Notes: a model not told the origin generated them from the sequence alone. Counted from the first letter of the stretch, positions 44,894 to 55,077 are shown. The stretch: DNA of 64,000 nucleotides from Bdellovibrionaceae bacterium UBA2316 (GCA_002345205.1 DDVI01000034.1:1-64000); one strand, 5' to 3'. Translations and numbers: made by a program.

Positions 44894-45484
44894 ATGAAAG
44901 TAAAACGCGGTAGTTCAAAGCGAGTATCAAAGAAAAGTACGTCTAAAGCCAAATCCATTGGTGACAAAGATTTGCAAAATATTTCTTTGGTTAAGAATGT
45001 TTTGTTTAAGCCGGCTCGTTATAAATATATTCGTAAGCAGGAAGTCGTTAAAGGGTGTGTTTTTTGTAATTCATCGAAATCGATTTCGATGGAGACTCTG
45101 TGTGTTTACAAATCTGATTATTCGATGATTGTTTTGAATAAGTTTCCTTATAATAGTGGCCATCTATTGGTTTTGCCTCAAGGGCATGGTGGCGATCTGT
45201 TAAAATTATCTAGTGATCAATATGCAGACCTGATGGCAACATTGAAGCTAGCCTGCCAGGCGGTTACCGATATCTATGCGCCTGCCGCATTTAATTTGGG
45301 TATGAATCATGGATCTTCGGCGGGTGCTGGGATTCCAGAACATTTGCATTTTCATGTGATTCCGCGTTGGGCAGGGGATTTGAATTTTTTCCCATTAATT
45401 GCTCAGACAAAAGTCGTTATTGAAACTCTTGAGCAGACATATCAGAACTACATAGGTTATTTTAACAACAGGGTTTCATCATGA
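44894..45484 (+). CDS. HIT-family nucleotide hydrolase
   Basis: The 196-residue protein has a basic N-terminal 25 residues rich in Lys and Ser, an insertion GCVFC (Cys55, Cys58), and the HIT core: NKFPYNSGHLLVLPQGHGG, NLGMNHGSSAGAGIPEH and the active-site HLHFHVIPRW (His150-His154). It probably splits dinucleoside polyphosphates such as Ap4A. It overlaps the rhomboid gene by 4 bases (ATGA). Confidence 0.9.
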   Translation: MKVKRGSSKRVSKKSTSKAKSIGDKDLQNISLVKNVLFKPARYKYIRKQEVVKGCVFCNSSKSISMETLCVYKSDYSMIVLNKFPYNSGHLLVLPQGHGGDLLKLSSDQYADLMATLKLACQAVTDIYAPAAFNLGMNHGSSAGAGIPEHLHFHVIPRWAGDLNFFPLIAQTKVVIETLEQTYQNYIGYFNNRVSS

Positions 45485-46251
45485 ATTATCGACCATCTCA
45501 AGTTTCAATGTCTATTCCTCCATTTCCACCTGCAGTTAAGTGGCTAATGATCGTTACTGTGGCCATTTGGTTTATCGGCCAAGTGATCTTGGAGGGTTTT
45601 TTAAAAGTTCCATTAACGGATATTTTTGCGCTTCAGCCAGGCCAAGTTCTGTTTGATTATTATATCTGGCAGTTGTTTTCGTATATGTTCCTTCATTCTC
45701 AGTCCCAGGTGACTCATATCGTATTTAACATGTTGATGCTTTGGTTTATGGGAGCGGAGCTGGAAACGCGTTGGGGAACGAAGTCGTTTTTAGCCTTTTA
45801 CATTATTAACGGTATCGGCGCGGCTCTGATCTATATATTTGGAATTGCCATGTATTCCTATTTTTCGGGTTCCCAAAAGGGGTTGCTCGTTCCGGTGGTG
45901 GGCGCCAGCGGATCATTGTTTGCCCTAATGCTGGCTTACGGTTGGTTGTTCGGAGATAGGGTTATCTATTTCTTTATGGTTTTCCCAATGAAGGCTCGTT
46001 ATTTTGTAATGATCCTAGGTTTTATCCAAGTTTCATCCCTTTTAACCAGTGGGGTTGTTGGCGGCGAGGTGGCTCATCTAGCCCATTTAGGGGGGATTTT
46101 GTCAGGGATCGTCTATATATTCTTTTGGGGGCTGTATAAAACACGCGTCCAAGAGGCTAAAAACAAAAAGAAGACTCGAAATCTACGTTTAATTGTAAAC
46201 AATGACGAGCAAGAGGGTTCAAAAAAACGCGATCCTCGTTACTGGAACTAA
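45481..46251 (+). CDS. rhomboid-family intramembrane serine protease
   Basis: The 256 residues have six membrane helices. Loop 1 carries HIVFNMLMLWFMGAELE (family HxxxN, where WR is replaced), the nucleophile is in VVGASGSLFALMLAYG (Ser143), and the catalytic His is in HLAHLGG (His202). The last 40 residues form a charged cytoplasmic tail with Lys, Asn and Glu. It cleaves membrane proteins within the bilayer; substrates are unknown. It follows the HIT gene with an ATGA overlap. Confidence 0.9.
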   Translation: MNYRPSQVSMSIPPFPPAVKWLMIVTVAIWFIGQVILEGFLKVPLTDIFALQPGQVLFDYYIWQLFSYMFLHSQSQVTHIVFNMLMLWFMGAELETRWGTKSFLAFYIINGIGAALIYIFGIAMYSYFSGSQKGLLVPVVGASGSLFALMLAYGWLFGDRVIYFFMVFPMKARYFVMILGFIQVSSLLTSGVVGGEVAHLAHLGGILSGIVYIFFWGLYKTRVQEAKNKKKTRNLRLIVNNDEQEGSKKRDPRYWN

Positions 46252-46317
46252 ATCCTAGACGTTGCGAGCAATTTAAGCTATTTATGTCCATTCAGATTCA
46301 TAGAAAAGGAATGTGTT

Positions 46318-46503
46318 ATGTCATTAAGTGATTCATTAAAAAAGTTAAAATTCGATACTCGCCTAACTGAATGGTACATGAAGAACAACATGATGACCCA
46401 AGACGAGCTTAAGCAGGCTTTAGATGCATTACCAGATGTAGCCGCTAATATCGATATCTCTTCTGAAACTGATTCAGATGTTCAACCTGAGGAAACTCAC
46501 TAG
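46318..46503 (+). CDS. small acidic protein of unknown function
   Basis: The 61 residues begin SLSDSLKKLKFDTRLTEWYM and have a mid-part TQDELKQALDALPDVAAN; the C-terminus is acidic (SSETDSDVQPEE). It has AAAGGAA 10 bases before the ATG and is spaced like a gene after the rhomboid operon. Its stop overlaps the L,D-transpeptidase stop by 4 bases. No family is recognised. Confidence 0.6.
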   Translation: MSLSDSLKKLKFDTRLTEWYMKNNMMTQDELKQALDALPDVAANIDISSETDSDVQPEETH

Positions 46504-47540
46504 TTTTTTGAAGTAGACGCGGCGGCTGACTCAGCTTGTTTCTGAGTTAGCTCGAAGCCTTCTGGATTTGCTTCTTTCCATTCTTCACTGATAATTTTGT
46601 ATTTACCATCTAACTTAACCGCGTGGATTGTTTTGATCCCGAAATCGGTATGTTTGTCGCTTTGGTATTTTTGTAGAGTTTTAATAATTAACTGATCATT
46701 GTGAATCAAAATAAATGGCTGATCGAACGACACTTTGATGAAGTCATATTTCCCAATCAAACCTTCTTTGTATTTTCTCCAGCGTTTCTTTGTGTAGCCA
46801 AGTGATTTGAAATCTTCATCGTAAAACTCGATGTATTTATCAATAGATTTACTTTGCCAAGCATCACGCCAACCATCGATGAAGGCGTGGATTTCGCTTT
46901 TCTTCTTTTCGTGTTCGCTGGCTGCTACGAATTTGACTTGGTCAAAAATTAAAATAGGCGTTTCTTTTAACTGAATATATTGAGTTAGTTTTTCAATAAC
47001 TTCGTTTCTGACCACCACGCACCCACGAGAGCCCCGAGTCAAAGGTACGGTGTCGGGAATTGAGTGTAACCAAATTCCACTCCCTGATTTTTTTACACGC
47101 ATATCAAAAATATTAGGATAGTCCAATGTGAATGCCATTTTTCCATACGTTTCAAAAGGAATTTGGGGTGGCTTAATTAAGTTTTGGAAAAAATAAATAC
47201 CTTCGGGTGTTTTATGATCGTCACGTTTTGTTTTGTTACCGCCATTTTTGCCAATGTCCGCAGGGAACTCGGCTACTTTTTTAATTTTAGCTTCTTCGCG
47301 CTCATATAAAAATAGAGTTCGCAAACTTTTGTCGACTAAAAAAACATACTTAGCAAAAGCTTTAGTGTCAGCGATTTGTAAAAGTTGTTCCGGCATCAAA
47401 GAATCATCCGAAGCCTTTATCTTATCTTTAGATTCAGATGTGGAAGATGGTGTCGAAGTATCTGACTTTCCTTCAAAAGCTGAAAGTGTCAAAAACAACG
47501 ACGAAAAAACTAAAATGGCATGTCGGGCAGTTGTATTCAT
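46500..47540 (-). CDS. L,D-transpeptidase with NTF2-like C-terminal domain
   Basis: The 346-residue protein has a signal peptide, then a YkuD catalytic domain (about residues 65-200): VFLVDKSLRTLFLYE, KTPEGIYFF, and the active site GIWLHSIPDTVPLTRGSRGC (His159, Cys174). The last 130 residues form an NTF2-like domain (FIDGWRDAWQSKSIDKYIEFY). This pairing is that of Csd6-type enzymes, which trim or cross-link peptidoglycan and shape the cell. In a predatory bacterium such enzymes could act on its own wall or the prey's; that is inference. It is convergent with the small acidic gene and divergent from fliL. Confidence 0.9.
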   Translation of the reverse strand: MNTTARHAILVFSSLFLTLSAFEGKSDTSTPSSTSESKDKIKASDDSLMPEQLLQIADTKAFAKYVFLVDKSLRTLFLYEREEAKIKKVAEFPADIGKNGGNKTKRDDHKTPEGIYFFQNLIKPPQIPFETYGKMAFTLDYPNIFDMRVKKSGSGIWLHSIPDTVPLTRGSRGCVVVRNEVIEKLTQYIQLKETPILIFDQVKFVAASEHEKKKSEIHAFIDGWRDAWQSKSIDKYIEFYDEDFKSLGYTKKRWRKYKEGLIGKYDFIKVSFDQPFILIHNDQLIIKTLQKYQSDKHTDFGIKTIHAVKLDGKYKIISEEWKEANPEGFELTQKQAESAAASTSKN

Positions 47541-47599
47541 TCTCTATTATTGAACTCCTTATTCTTCCAAAGCGCAAGTCTGGAAAAGCGGTCAAGTTA

Positions 47600-47627
47600 T
47601 TGATATTTTTGCTATTTTCTTTATATA
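47600..47627 (+). promoter_or_regulatory. fliL: possible promoter for fliL
   Basis: TTGATA (47600-47605) and TATATA (47622-47627) are separated by 16 bases, about 80 bases before the fliL ATG. The gap between the divergent L,D-transpeptidase and fliL genes (165 bases) shows no other clear element. Confidence 0.35.
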
Positions 47628-47705
47628 GGCTCTTAATCTACTATCGAGTTCATTTTGGGCTAAGGTCTTAGGACTTTATACCGAAAAAACATTCAGAGGT
47701 ATCCC

Positions 47706-48227
47706 ATGTCTGAAGATAAAAAAGAGGGCCAAGCAGCGGGCGGCGGTAAAAAAGTTGATGTTAAAAAAATTCTGACCTTGGTCTTTGCCGTGGTAAATCT
47801 GGGTGTGGGCGGTTTTGGTTTGTTCATGACTTACCAAGGAACGATAGGCTGGACTAATCCAAAGATCACCGAAGACGATTTAAAACGTCAAATTGCATCA
47901 GAAGCTCCGGTGGATATTGTCGGGCCTTTTATTTATACGATGGATAAGTTCACGGTGAATCTGGGCGGTGAGCCCAAACGAATGATTCGATTAGAAGTGA
48001 ATTTGGAATTGCTGGACCATGAGGGTTTCGAGGAGATTATTAATACAGAAAATCGTGCACGTGCTCGCGATCGCATCGTGGATTTGTTAAACTCCAAGAC
48101 TTTCAGCGAAGTCGAGACTCTACAGGGAAAATTATTTTTGAAAGAAAATATCGCCTACGAGATCAATCAAATTTTACCACGCGGTTCGATTAAAGATATT
48201 TACTTCACTGAGTTTGTTGTTCAGTAA
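47706..48227 (+). CDS. fliL: flagellar basal-body-associated protein FliL
   Basis: The 173 residues have a Lys-rich N-terminal tail, one membrane segment (VFAVVNLGVGGFGLFMTY) and a periplasmic FliL domain: FTVNLGGEPKRMIRLEVNLEL, then RDRIVDLLNSKTFSEVETLQGKLFL and KDIYFTEFVVQ at the C-terminus. FliL surrounds the stator of the flagellar motor. It sits alone here: no fliM, motA or motB is beside it. GAGGT lies 5 bases before the ATG. Confidence 0.88.
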   Translation: MSEDKKEGQAAGGGKKVDVKKILTLVFAVVNLGVGGFGLFMTYQGTIGWTNPKITEDDLKRQIASEAPVDIVGPFIYTMDKFTVNLGGEPKRMIRLEVNLELLDHEGFEEIINTENRARARDRIVDLLNSKTFSEVETLQGKLFLKENIAYEINQILPRGSIKDIYFTEFVVQ

Positions 48228-48283
48228 CTATAAGTTCTGTGGCAGGTCTTGACCGTCTAGACAGATGAGTTCTATGATAACTT

Positions 48284-49618
48284 ATGTCAAAGAACTCATC
48301 TTTTTTCTTTTTTCTAATTTCTTTTCTTGCCTCGACATTGTTGTGGGCGCAAACCAAACCAAACGCACGAATCCAATTTTCAGTAGTTAAATACACCTTA
48401 CCAAATGGGCTAACCGTGATTCTGCATGCTGACAACTCTCTGCCGTTGATTAGCTATCATACTTGGTACAAAGTCGGCTCACGTGACGAATATGCGGGCG
48501 TCACTGGCGCTGCTCATATGCTTGAGCATATGATGTTTAAAGGTTCTAAACGCTTCCCAGGAAATGATTACGATCGCATTTTACATGAAAATGGAATTAC
48601 CAACAATGCGTTTACCAGTTACGACTATACAGGCTTTTACCAGTCGTTACCGAGTTCAAAGCTAGATTTGATGATGCAACTTGAAGTGGATCGAATGAGT
48701 CAGCTTTTGCTTCGTGAAGAAGATTTAAAGACCGAACGCGATGTTGTTAAAGAAGAGCGACGTTGGCGTATCGATAACAATCCAGTGATGGCATTATTTG
48801 AATTAACAATGGCTACGGTGTTTAAAACACATAATTACAAAAACCCAGTTATTGGAACTATGGAAGACATATCGAATTTTAACGTAGCTACGTTACGTAA
48901 ATTCCACGAAACATTTTACGTGCCAAACAACGCTGTTTTAGTAATCGCGGGTGATATAAAAATTTCGGAAGTTAAAAAAATAATTGAAAAATATTATGGC
49001 CCATTGGTTAGAAAAGATATTCCTGAACGAAATTATAAAAAAGAGCCACCACAAACAGTGCAGTACAATGCGCGGCTTAAGAAAGATGTAAAAGCTGAAA
49101 GTTTCAATTTAGTTTTCCAAAGTGTTCCACAAAATCATCCAGATTCCTATGCGCTTGATTTAATATGCACAATACTGGGAGCGGGCTCGTCAAGTCGATT
49201 GCATAAGCGATTGGTGTATTCAAAAGAAATGGCAACAAGTGCGGATTGCAGTCATTACAATTTAATGGATCAAGGTGTTTTAAACATTCACGTTTCGTTA
49301 AAACCGGGAATCGAGATGAACGAACCTTTGAATCTGGTGTATAACGAAATTTATATGCTTAGAAATACACCAATTAAAGAGGCGGAATTAGAGAAATCAA
49401 AAACGCTAGCTATTAAATCTCATGTCGATTCGTTGCGTACTTTGGATAATAAAGCGCGACTTTTAGCTTCGGCTGAAATTTCGACAGGCAATTACGAAAC
49501 ATTATTTACTGACATCGAAAAAATCCAAAATGTTACGTTAGCCGAAATTCAATCGGTAGCTGCGAAATATTTAAATCAGCAACAGCGATCAATTGTATCT
49601 TTGTCTCCTAAGAAATAG
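48284..49618 (+). CDS. M16-family zinc peptidase (catalytic)
   Basis: The 444 residues have a signal peptide (FFFFLISFLASTLLWAQ). The M16 zinc site is the inverted HxxEH in GAAHMLEHMMFKG (His78, Glu81, His82), with a third Glu in VVKEERRWRID. The C-terminal half carries the R/Y pair of M16 (SSRLHKRLVYSKE). It is exported, so it likely degrades peptides in the periplasm. The non-catalytic partner follows 11 bases downstream, giving the usual active/inactive pair. Confidence 0.92.
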   Translation: MSKNSSFFFFLISFLASTLLWAQTKPNARIQFSVVKYTLPNGLTVILHADNSLPLISYHTWYKVGSRDEYAGVTGAAHMLEHMMFKGSKRFPGNDYDRILHENGITNNAFTSYDYTGFYQSLPSSKLDLMMQLEVDRMSQLLLREEDLKTERDVVKEERRWRIDNNPVMALFELTMATVFKTHNYKNPVIGTMEDISNFNVATLRKFHETFYVPNNAVLVIAGDIKISEVKKIIEKYYGPLVRKDIPERNYKKEPPQTVQYNARLKKDVKAESFNLVFQSVPQNHPDSYALDLICTILGAGSSSRLHKRLVYSKEMATSADCSHYNLMDQGVLNIHVSLKPGIEMNEPLNLVYNEIYMLRNTPIKEAELEKSKTLAIKSHVDSLRTLDNKARLLASAEISTGNYETLFTDIEKIQNVTLAEIQSVAAKYLNQQQRSIVSLSPKK

Positions 49619-49629
49619 AGGTTAAGAAA

Positions 49630-51033
49630 ATGAATAGTTATTTAATTGGAATTTCATTTTTGCTTTCAACGGCTTTGATTTCTTGCCAGACTTCAAAAAA
49701 AGAAGTGATAACGCCCGCTGCTCCGGCGCCCATTCTGGCTAAACCAACAAGTTCAACGGCTTTGAAACTAAAACCCACAAAGGAACTTCAGCTAGAAAAT
49801 GGTTTAAAAGTTTATATTTTTAGAGATCTTTCGCTCCCTCGGTTTAGTGTTAATTTGTTAGTTAAAGTCGGACAAAAAGATGATTCTTTAGATAAAGTCG
49901 GAGTTAACTATTTAACGGCATCCTTGCTTGAACAAGGAACAAGTCAGTACTCAGCTACTCAAATTGCAGATAAAATTGCAACGTTAGGCTCAGATCTATC
50001 GATTGCTCCTGGTGAAGAGTACACTATCGTTTCGATTGATGGGCTATCTATGTCCGTTGATGCCATCGTAGATCTATTTGGTGAGGTCGTATTTAAACCG
50101 ACGTTTCAGAACGAGGAAATCGCAAAATTGAAAAAGGAATTTGGTGCTCAACTTAAAAAGGTATACGACGAGCCTTCACAAATGGCCGACCTAGGATTAA
50201 ATGCATTTATCCATAAGGGAACGCCGTTGGCATTCCCTCCCATTGGAACGGAAGCCTCTTTGAAAAAAATTAGTAAGTCTGACATTATTAAAAATTATTT
50301 AACTAATTACCGTCCCAATAATTCTATTTTAAGTATAGTTGGTAATGTTAGCGACGATGTGGAAAAGAAAATACTCGAGCGCTTTAAAGCATGGCCGTCA
50401 CGTCCGTTAAAACCGGCTGTAGCTACTCTAAAGTCCCCCGCCGATAACAAGAAAATCGAACTACAATTTAAAAAAGGTATAGTGCAATCAGAAATCCGGG
50501 TTGCTCTTCCTATGATTCCAAGAAAACATCCTGATTATTTAAAGCTTAGATTAATTAATGAAATTTTTGGTGGTGGATTTGTTTCAAGGCTAAATTCAAA
50601 AATACGTGATCAGTTGGGGCTTACTTATGGAATAAGTAGTTCATTAGATTTAGGATTGGATAGTGGTTATATGTTTGTATCTACTTTTACCAAAAACGAA
50701 ACGACGCTTCAGGTCCTTGAGCAGATTAATAGTGAAATTTCAAAACTGGTAAATGAAGGAATCACCCCGAAAGAATTATCAAGTGCGAAAAATATGGTCC
50801 TAGCTCAGTTTCCGCGGGCATTGGAAACTGTGGATCGTATCGCATTTAATTTTATGTATTTGGATTTTTACGGTGTCGGTCCTGCCTATCTTTATGATTT
50901 TCAGCGGTCAGTAGATAAACTAATCCTTGAGGATATTAATCAAGGAATTAAAACTCATTTTAATTTAGATAAATTGAAAATATTTGTATTGGCTAATCCT
51001 TCGCTTGAGAAGTCGCTAACGGCCATTCGTTAG
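49630..51033 (+). CDS. M16-family non-catalytic lipoprotein partner
   Basis: The 467-residue protein has a lipoprotein signal (LLSTALISCQTSKK; Cys near residue 20). The M16 fold follows: a QLENGLKVYIFRDLSLPRF start and an RLNSKIRDQLGLTYGISS stretch with the Arg/Tyr pair. The HxxEH site is absent: the matching place reads LTASLLEQGTSQYS. It is thus the structural partner of the catalytic gene before it, anchored in a membrane. AAATAGAGGT before the ATG forms the ribosome site. Confidence 0.88.
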   Translation: MNSYLIGISFLLSTALISCQTSKKEVITPAAPAPILAKPTSSTALKLKPTKELQLENGLKVYIFRDLSLPRFSVNLLVKVGQKDDSLDKVGVNYLTASLLEQGTSQYSATQIADKIATLGSDLSIAPGEEYTIVSIDGLSMSVDAIVDLFGEVVFKPTFQNEEIAKLKKEFGAQLKKVYDEPSQMADLGLNAFIHKGTPLAFPPIGTEASLKKISKSDIIKNYLTNYRPNNSILSIVGNVSDDVEKKILERFKAWPSRPLKPAVATLKSPADNKKIELQFKKGIVQSEIRVALPMIPRKHPDYLKLRLINEIFGGGFVSRLNSKIRDQLGLTYGISSSLDLGLDSGYMFVSTFTKNETTLQVLEQINSEISKLVNEGITPKELSSAKNMVLAQFPRALETVDRIAFNFMYLDFYGVGPAYLYDFQRSVDKLILEDINQGIKTHFNLDKLKIFVLANPSLEKSLTAIR

Positions 51034-51052
51034 GATTAGTTCAATAGAGGGA

Positions 51053-51439
51053 TTAGTTTTTAGTTTTTTTAACTATTTGATTAAATAGATCGGCTAGCTC
51101 TTTAAAATAATCATTTTTACGAAATTCAAGTTCTCCGACATCTTTCCCTGCAATCAAATTTTCCATTTGTACCTTTAGCCGATAAAGCGGACCCGCAATT
51201 CGATTTGTAAAGTATAAGCCGTAGCAGATAATTGCAGTAAAAAATATAAAAACGAAAATGTAAATTAATGAACTAGGACTATCTGGGTTTTCTTGGCTAA
51301 AAGTTTGGATCAGATGGTAGCCGGATAAAACGGCAAGTGACAATATGACTGAATAGCAAATAATAGCCCACTGTACATCTTTGTTTATAACAAGTTGTCG
51401 TTCGTAAAATTTAACCTTGCTAAAAGAATCTTTAGACAT
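51053..51439 (-). CDS. membrane protein with HAMP-like C-terminus
   Basis: From ATG 51439 (AAGGA 7 bases upstream) there are 128 residues: an N-terminal cytoplasmic 25, two membrane helices (AIICYSVILSLAVLSGYHL and SLIYIFVFIFFTAIICYGLYF), then a HAMP-like segment FTNRIAGPLYRLKVQMENLI with the Pro and a second helix ELADLFNQIV. No kinase or receptor domain follows. It is the last gene of the pilin operon and may share its transcript. The function is unknown. Confidence 0.72.
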   Translation of the reverse strand: MSKDSFSKVKFYERQLVINKDVQWAIICYSVILSLAVLSGYHLIQTFSQENPDSPSSLIYIFVFIFFTAIICYGLYFTNRIAGPLYRLKVQMENLIAGKDVGELEFRKNDYFKELADLFNQIVKKTKN

Positions 51440-51450
51440 TTTTATTTTCC

Positions 51451-54018
51451 TTAATTTGTTTTCCACCCACTTGTCGCAAACACTGAAATGAAAGGGACAC
51501 CCGGAGGTTGATTTAATATATATTGATAGTGTGGATCGTATCTATAAACTTCTGAACTGGGCGGAGTCCACGTTCCACTGCCAGTACTGTAATTTTCAAT
51601 GATCTCTGGATAAATGGAATAGTGAGGAAGAATTTGAGGGCCATTTATGGCAATCCTTCGACCGGACCAGCTTTCATTTAACAACAACTGTGGCCAGTAT
51701 TTCATTAGCGCAACGTTATACGTAGTATCAGTAGCCGTACGAGTCAGTGTATCTGTGTTAACATCCCATCGCGCATTGTGATCCACCCAATTGTTAGAAT
51801 AAAAGATGACATCGTCTCCTGCTACTAGCAAGGGTTTCCATGGTGTGGCACTGGGCGAATTGGGATTTGACGATGTATTCAGGTCGCCTTGAATATACGT
51901 GTGTAAGTTGCTAATGATTGAAAGGCCGTTTGGCAATACACTTCCGGACACGTTAGCGCCGTTCACAATTCTGAGTGCCGTGGTTCTCATTCTGATTTGA
52001 TCGACCTGATTTAAATTTTTATATTGATTGCAGTTGGGAATTTTGAAAGCACCTCGGCCATCTAAGTTTCCCCCCGCTAGACTTGTAGAGCATAACTGCA
52101 TCCGAAGAGCCCTGCTTTGAGCGGCGTGATGGGTGGGGGTTTGATTCGGGTCATTGCTTGATCCATTAAAACGAATATCCGTATCCGTATGAGCGAATGG
52201 CGGGGCCACCGGATTGTCAGTATTTTTAAGTCCATTTAGTGATTTGTCCCAAGTGCTTGAGATAAATACGATGCCATTAAAGGATCTGCCCATCATTCCC
52301 CAAGTCGTGAAATAGCATCCTAATTCACCGGGATGGTCTTGGCTAAGAAGGGGATTGTAAGGATCGTGGGTGCATTCTAAAGCGTCCTAAAAACGCGCCA
52401 GATCAAAATTCATTGGATAAACTTTGCTACGAGCTACACGATGTGAAGCAGGATTTGGTGAATGGTTTTGCCAAAGTCCAAATCGATAACCGCTACGAGT
52501 TGCATTTACAATCCTGTGTGCAATATCAGCGTCGGTTCCATAGATGCAAACTACGTTACTGGTTATTGGAACAAGTCGATTTAAAATTGTGGCGTCAGTG
52601 CAATTAGTGCACTGTGTGTGAGTTGACGTGGCGTTGTCATAACAATAGCTGGATTCATTCGCTGAAATATTATTGCTGACATATCCTCCCGGAATAGCCG
52701 AACCGCTGGGCCCAACTAAATTTCCGTAAGATATTACGCCTTCTGAATTATCTTTTATCTTGCCGGCGGTCTGATCATATTCATAAAAGGAAAATTTTTT
52801 CGGTACGGTATTTACTGGCCACGAATGCCTCGGAAAATGACTTGCCATGAAAGCCGCAATATCTGCCTGCCCAACATCTTTCAACCCCTCGGTTGTTTCT
52901 TCATCCCACGTGCGAAAAGATCCCGGATGATCTGACCACACGGGGATTCCGGGCCAATCGCTTTCATTGCTGGGGTTTTTTAAATACCAAACTCCATTTA
53001 TAATTCGAATATCGGCTTTGTAGGCAAATTTTGCTTGGCGCACTGACGAACTATCTGAAGTTACAATAGGGTCGATGAGCAATCGTTCAGGTATATTGTC
53101 GCCGTAGGTGCCTCGTTGTACCCGGGGAGTATCAGCTGTTTTTATACGAATTTTGGGAACTCCGTGTGCGCTGTCTTGTAATCGTCCGTTCCATTGAGCC
53201 AATGCATATTCTTTCCATGACAACCCAGTGTCATCACAGTTAGTGCAGCCGTGGCTAGCAGATCGTTTTAACTCTCTATAATTTAATCCAGAGTCATCAC
53301 TGGCGACGAACGTGCGGATCGTTGTACCGCCGATAGGAGCTGCGTTCGCTATCCACCCACCTGATGTATAGTAATTAGAACTTACGAATTCAGTTCCTAA
53401 GTTACCATTCGCGAAATTACCTACGCTAGAACCGGTGTAAATATAGTCATTGGCAAATACCCTTCCCGTAATAATTACTTTATTAACAATCGAAGTGGCC
53501 GCCCAGCCATAGAAGGAAAAAACTCCGAATTGAGTGAATGTAATTCCTGCGACAACTCCATCCATTTCAGCGGAAGTATCAGTACCAGAAATATTTGAGG
53601 TAAGGGTGACTTTAAGATTCACTACTCGCAAATCGGACTGCATTCCTGCAAATGGGCCTGAAGGTAAATCTTTTACTTGGCTGTTATTTTCAATATTGAC
53701 GGACCAATTTTTTATCACAAAACCCGGTGGTGTGAGCGAGGCAATTTGAGGCGATATGAATTCAGATAAACTAGCTGTAGTAATGTTGGCGGATTGGGCT
53801 ACAAACTGTTTCGTTAAGTTAACCATACCTTTAATCACACCTTCAGCTTCATACGTAGCCCGGGTTTTATCTACATTTGCGGCTGTGGATTTTTGAGTTG
53901 AAATGGCTGTATTGAAAATGAATACAGACGTTGTCATAATTGCCGCGGCGACAACGATGACAAAAATAGTGACACTACCAATGGAATTTCGGTTTCTTGA
54001 TTTAAATTTTAAATTCAT
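51451..54018 (-). pseudogene. large pilin-like/PilX-type gene with in-frame TAG
   Basis: One reading frame runs from ATG 54018 to a stop at 51451, about 856 codons, but is cut by TAG at 52387-52389 (after codon 543). The codons between the TAG and the next ATG (52296) hold no stop and read ECTHDPYNPLLSQDHPGEL. The first part has a prepilin-like membrane segment (SVTIFVIVVAAAIMTTSVF) and a Glu/Thr-rich helix, as in PilX-like minor pilins, then a large beta-rich region. It follows the PilW-like gene with no gap. Broken unless suppressed, it would lose its last third. Confidence 0.78.
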
Positions 54019-55077
54019 CTACAGAAAGTCTAACACATTTCTTAAATAAAACCTTCTTTCGACATCAAAAAGATACAAGTCGGGAAAGGATTTTACAGGA
54101 CCATTCAAAACGCCCGTGGAATTACCAAGAGCGCTCTTCTTGTATTGAGAAGTACCCATGATAATTCCAACAAATAACATTTTTAAATCTGTTTTTGATC
54201 CGCCTACGCCCCCAAGGGTGGCCATTGAGTCCGATCCGTGGTTAAACATCACTTCATCAGTGCTACTATCGGCGATGGTGATTTTTTGATTGCGGAAGCC
54301 AACATCGTATCCTAGACCAAACTGCAAATCATAAACGTTCTCAAACAAGACGTGATTGTCTGCGGGATTTGGTAAAGCTGTATTGGCTGCTTTTGTTATT
54401 TTTATGACTCTATTACTACTTGATTCCCAATAAATAGTTTTCAAGGAGACTAATGAAATCGTTCCATTTAAAAATGTTTCCGTACCGATAGCTCCGGTAT
54501 CTAGAACAGATCCTTGTCGTTCGCTGTCGGTACTTAGACGACAGGTCGGCAAATCAACGGATCTGATTCTTAAGGTGCGTGTGATCGTATCTGTTGAATT
54601 GACTAAAATTAAAGTCGAGTTCACCATGCTCTCTTCAAGTGAGCATTCCGCTGGATCCACAGTGCCATTGCCATTGACATCAACTGTCGTTATTTGAATG
54701 ACTCCAGTGGATTCGGTGTAGCTAGTGACTAAAACTTTTGGATAATAGGCACCACTCGCATTCGTCTTTTCATTGGCAATTGTTATTCGATCGCTACTGT
54801 TGCAGGTAGGTAGTCCAATCTCGGGCCATTCACCGCAATTATCTTCGACTCGAATAGCATTCCAAGGTCTAATGGTAGCGCCTCCGGCGCCTCTTAAACT
54901 TTTTCCCAGAGATTGCGACACCATCATCGTGTTCCAGGAAACAAACGCTGTTTGGCGAGTCACCTGGTCCTCTTTTTGAGAATCTATAAACAGAGTCGAT
55001 CCCATGAGTATAATGATCGAGCTTATTCCGGCAGCTACAAGTAGTTCTGTGATTGTGAACCCCGAACTGTTTCTCAT
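54019..55077 (-). CDS. PilW-like minor type IV pilin
   Basis: The 352-residue protein has a type IV prepilin leader with GFTITELLVAAGISSIIIL, cut after Gly so that Phe1 and Glu5 begin the mature pilin. A beta-rich globular part with several Cys pairs follows (DNCGEWPEIGLPTCN; PAECSLEESM). Length and position after a PilV-like gene fit PilW. The ATG overlaps the original stop of the PilV-like gene (ATGA). The reading frame is intact. It would be part of the pilus tip or priming complex. Confidence 0.85.
   Translation of the reverse strand: MRNSSGFTITELLVAAGISSIIILMGSTLFIDSQKEDQVTRQTAFVSWNTMMVSQSLGKSLRGAGGATIRPWNAIRVEDNCGEWPEIGLPTCNSSDRITIANEKTNASGAYYPKVLVTSYTESTGVIQITTVDVNGNGTVDPAECSLEESMVNSTLILVNSTDTITRTLRIRSVDLPTCRLSTDSERQGSVLDTGAIGTETFLNGTISLVSLKTIYWESSSNRVIKITKAANTALPNPADNHVLFENVYDLQFGLGYDVGFRNQKITIADSSTDEVMFNHGSDSMATLGGVGGSKTDLKMLFVGIIMGTSQYKKSALGNSTGVLNGPVKSFPDLYLFDVERRFYLRNVLDFL

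Noticed and set aside
52413..52607. Plus-strand 64-codon open frame inside the pilin-like gene
   Set aside because: It is a shadow of the minus-strand pilin frame and has no ribosome site or recognisable product.
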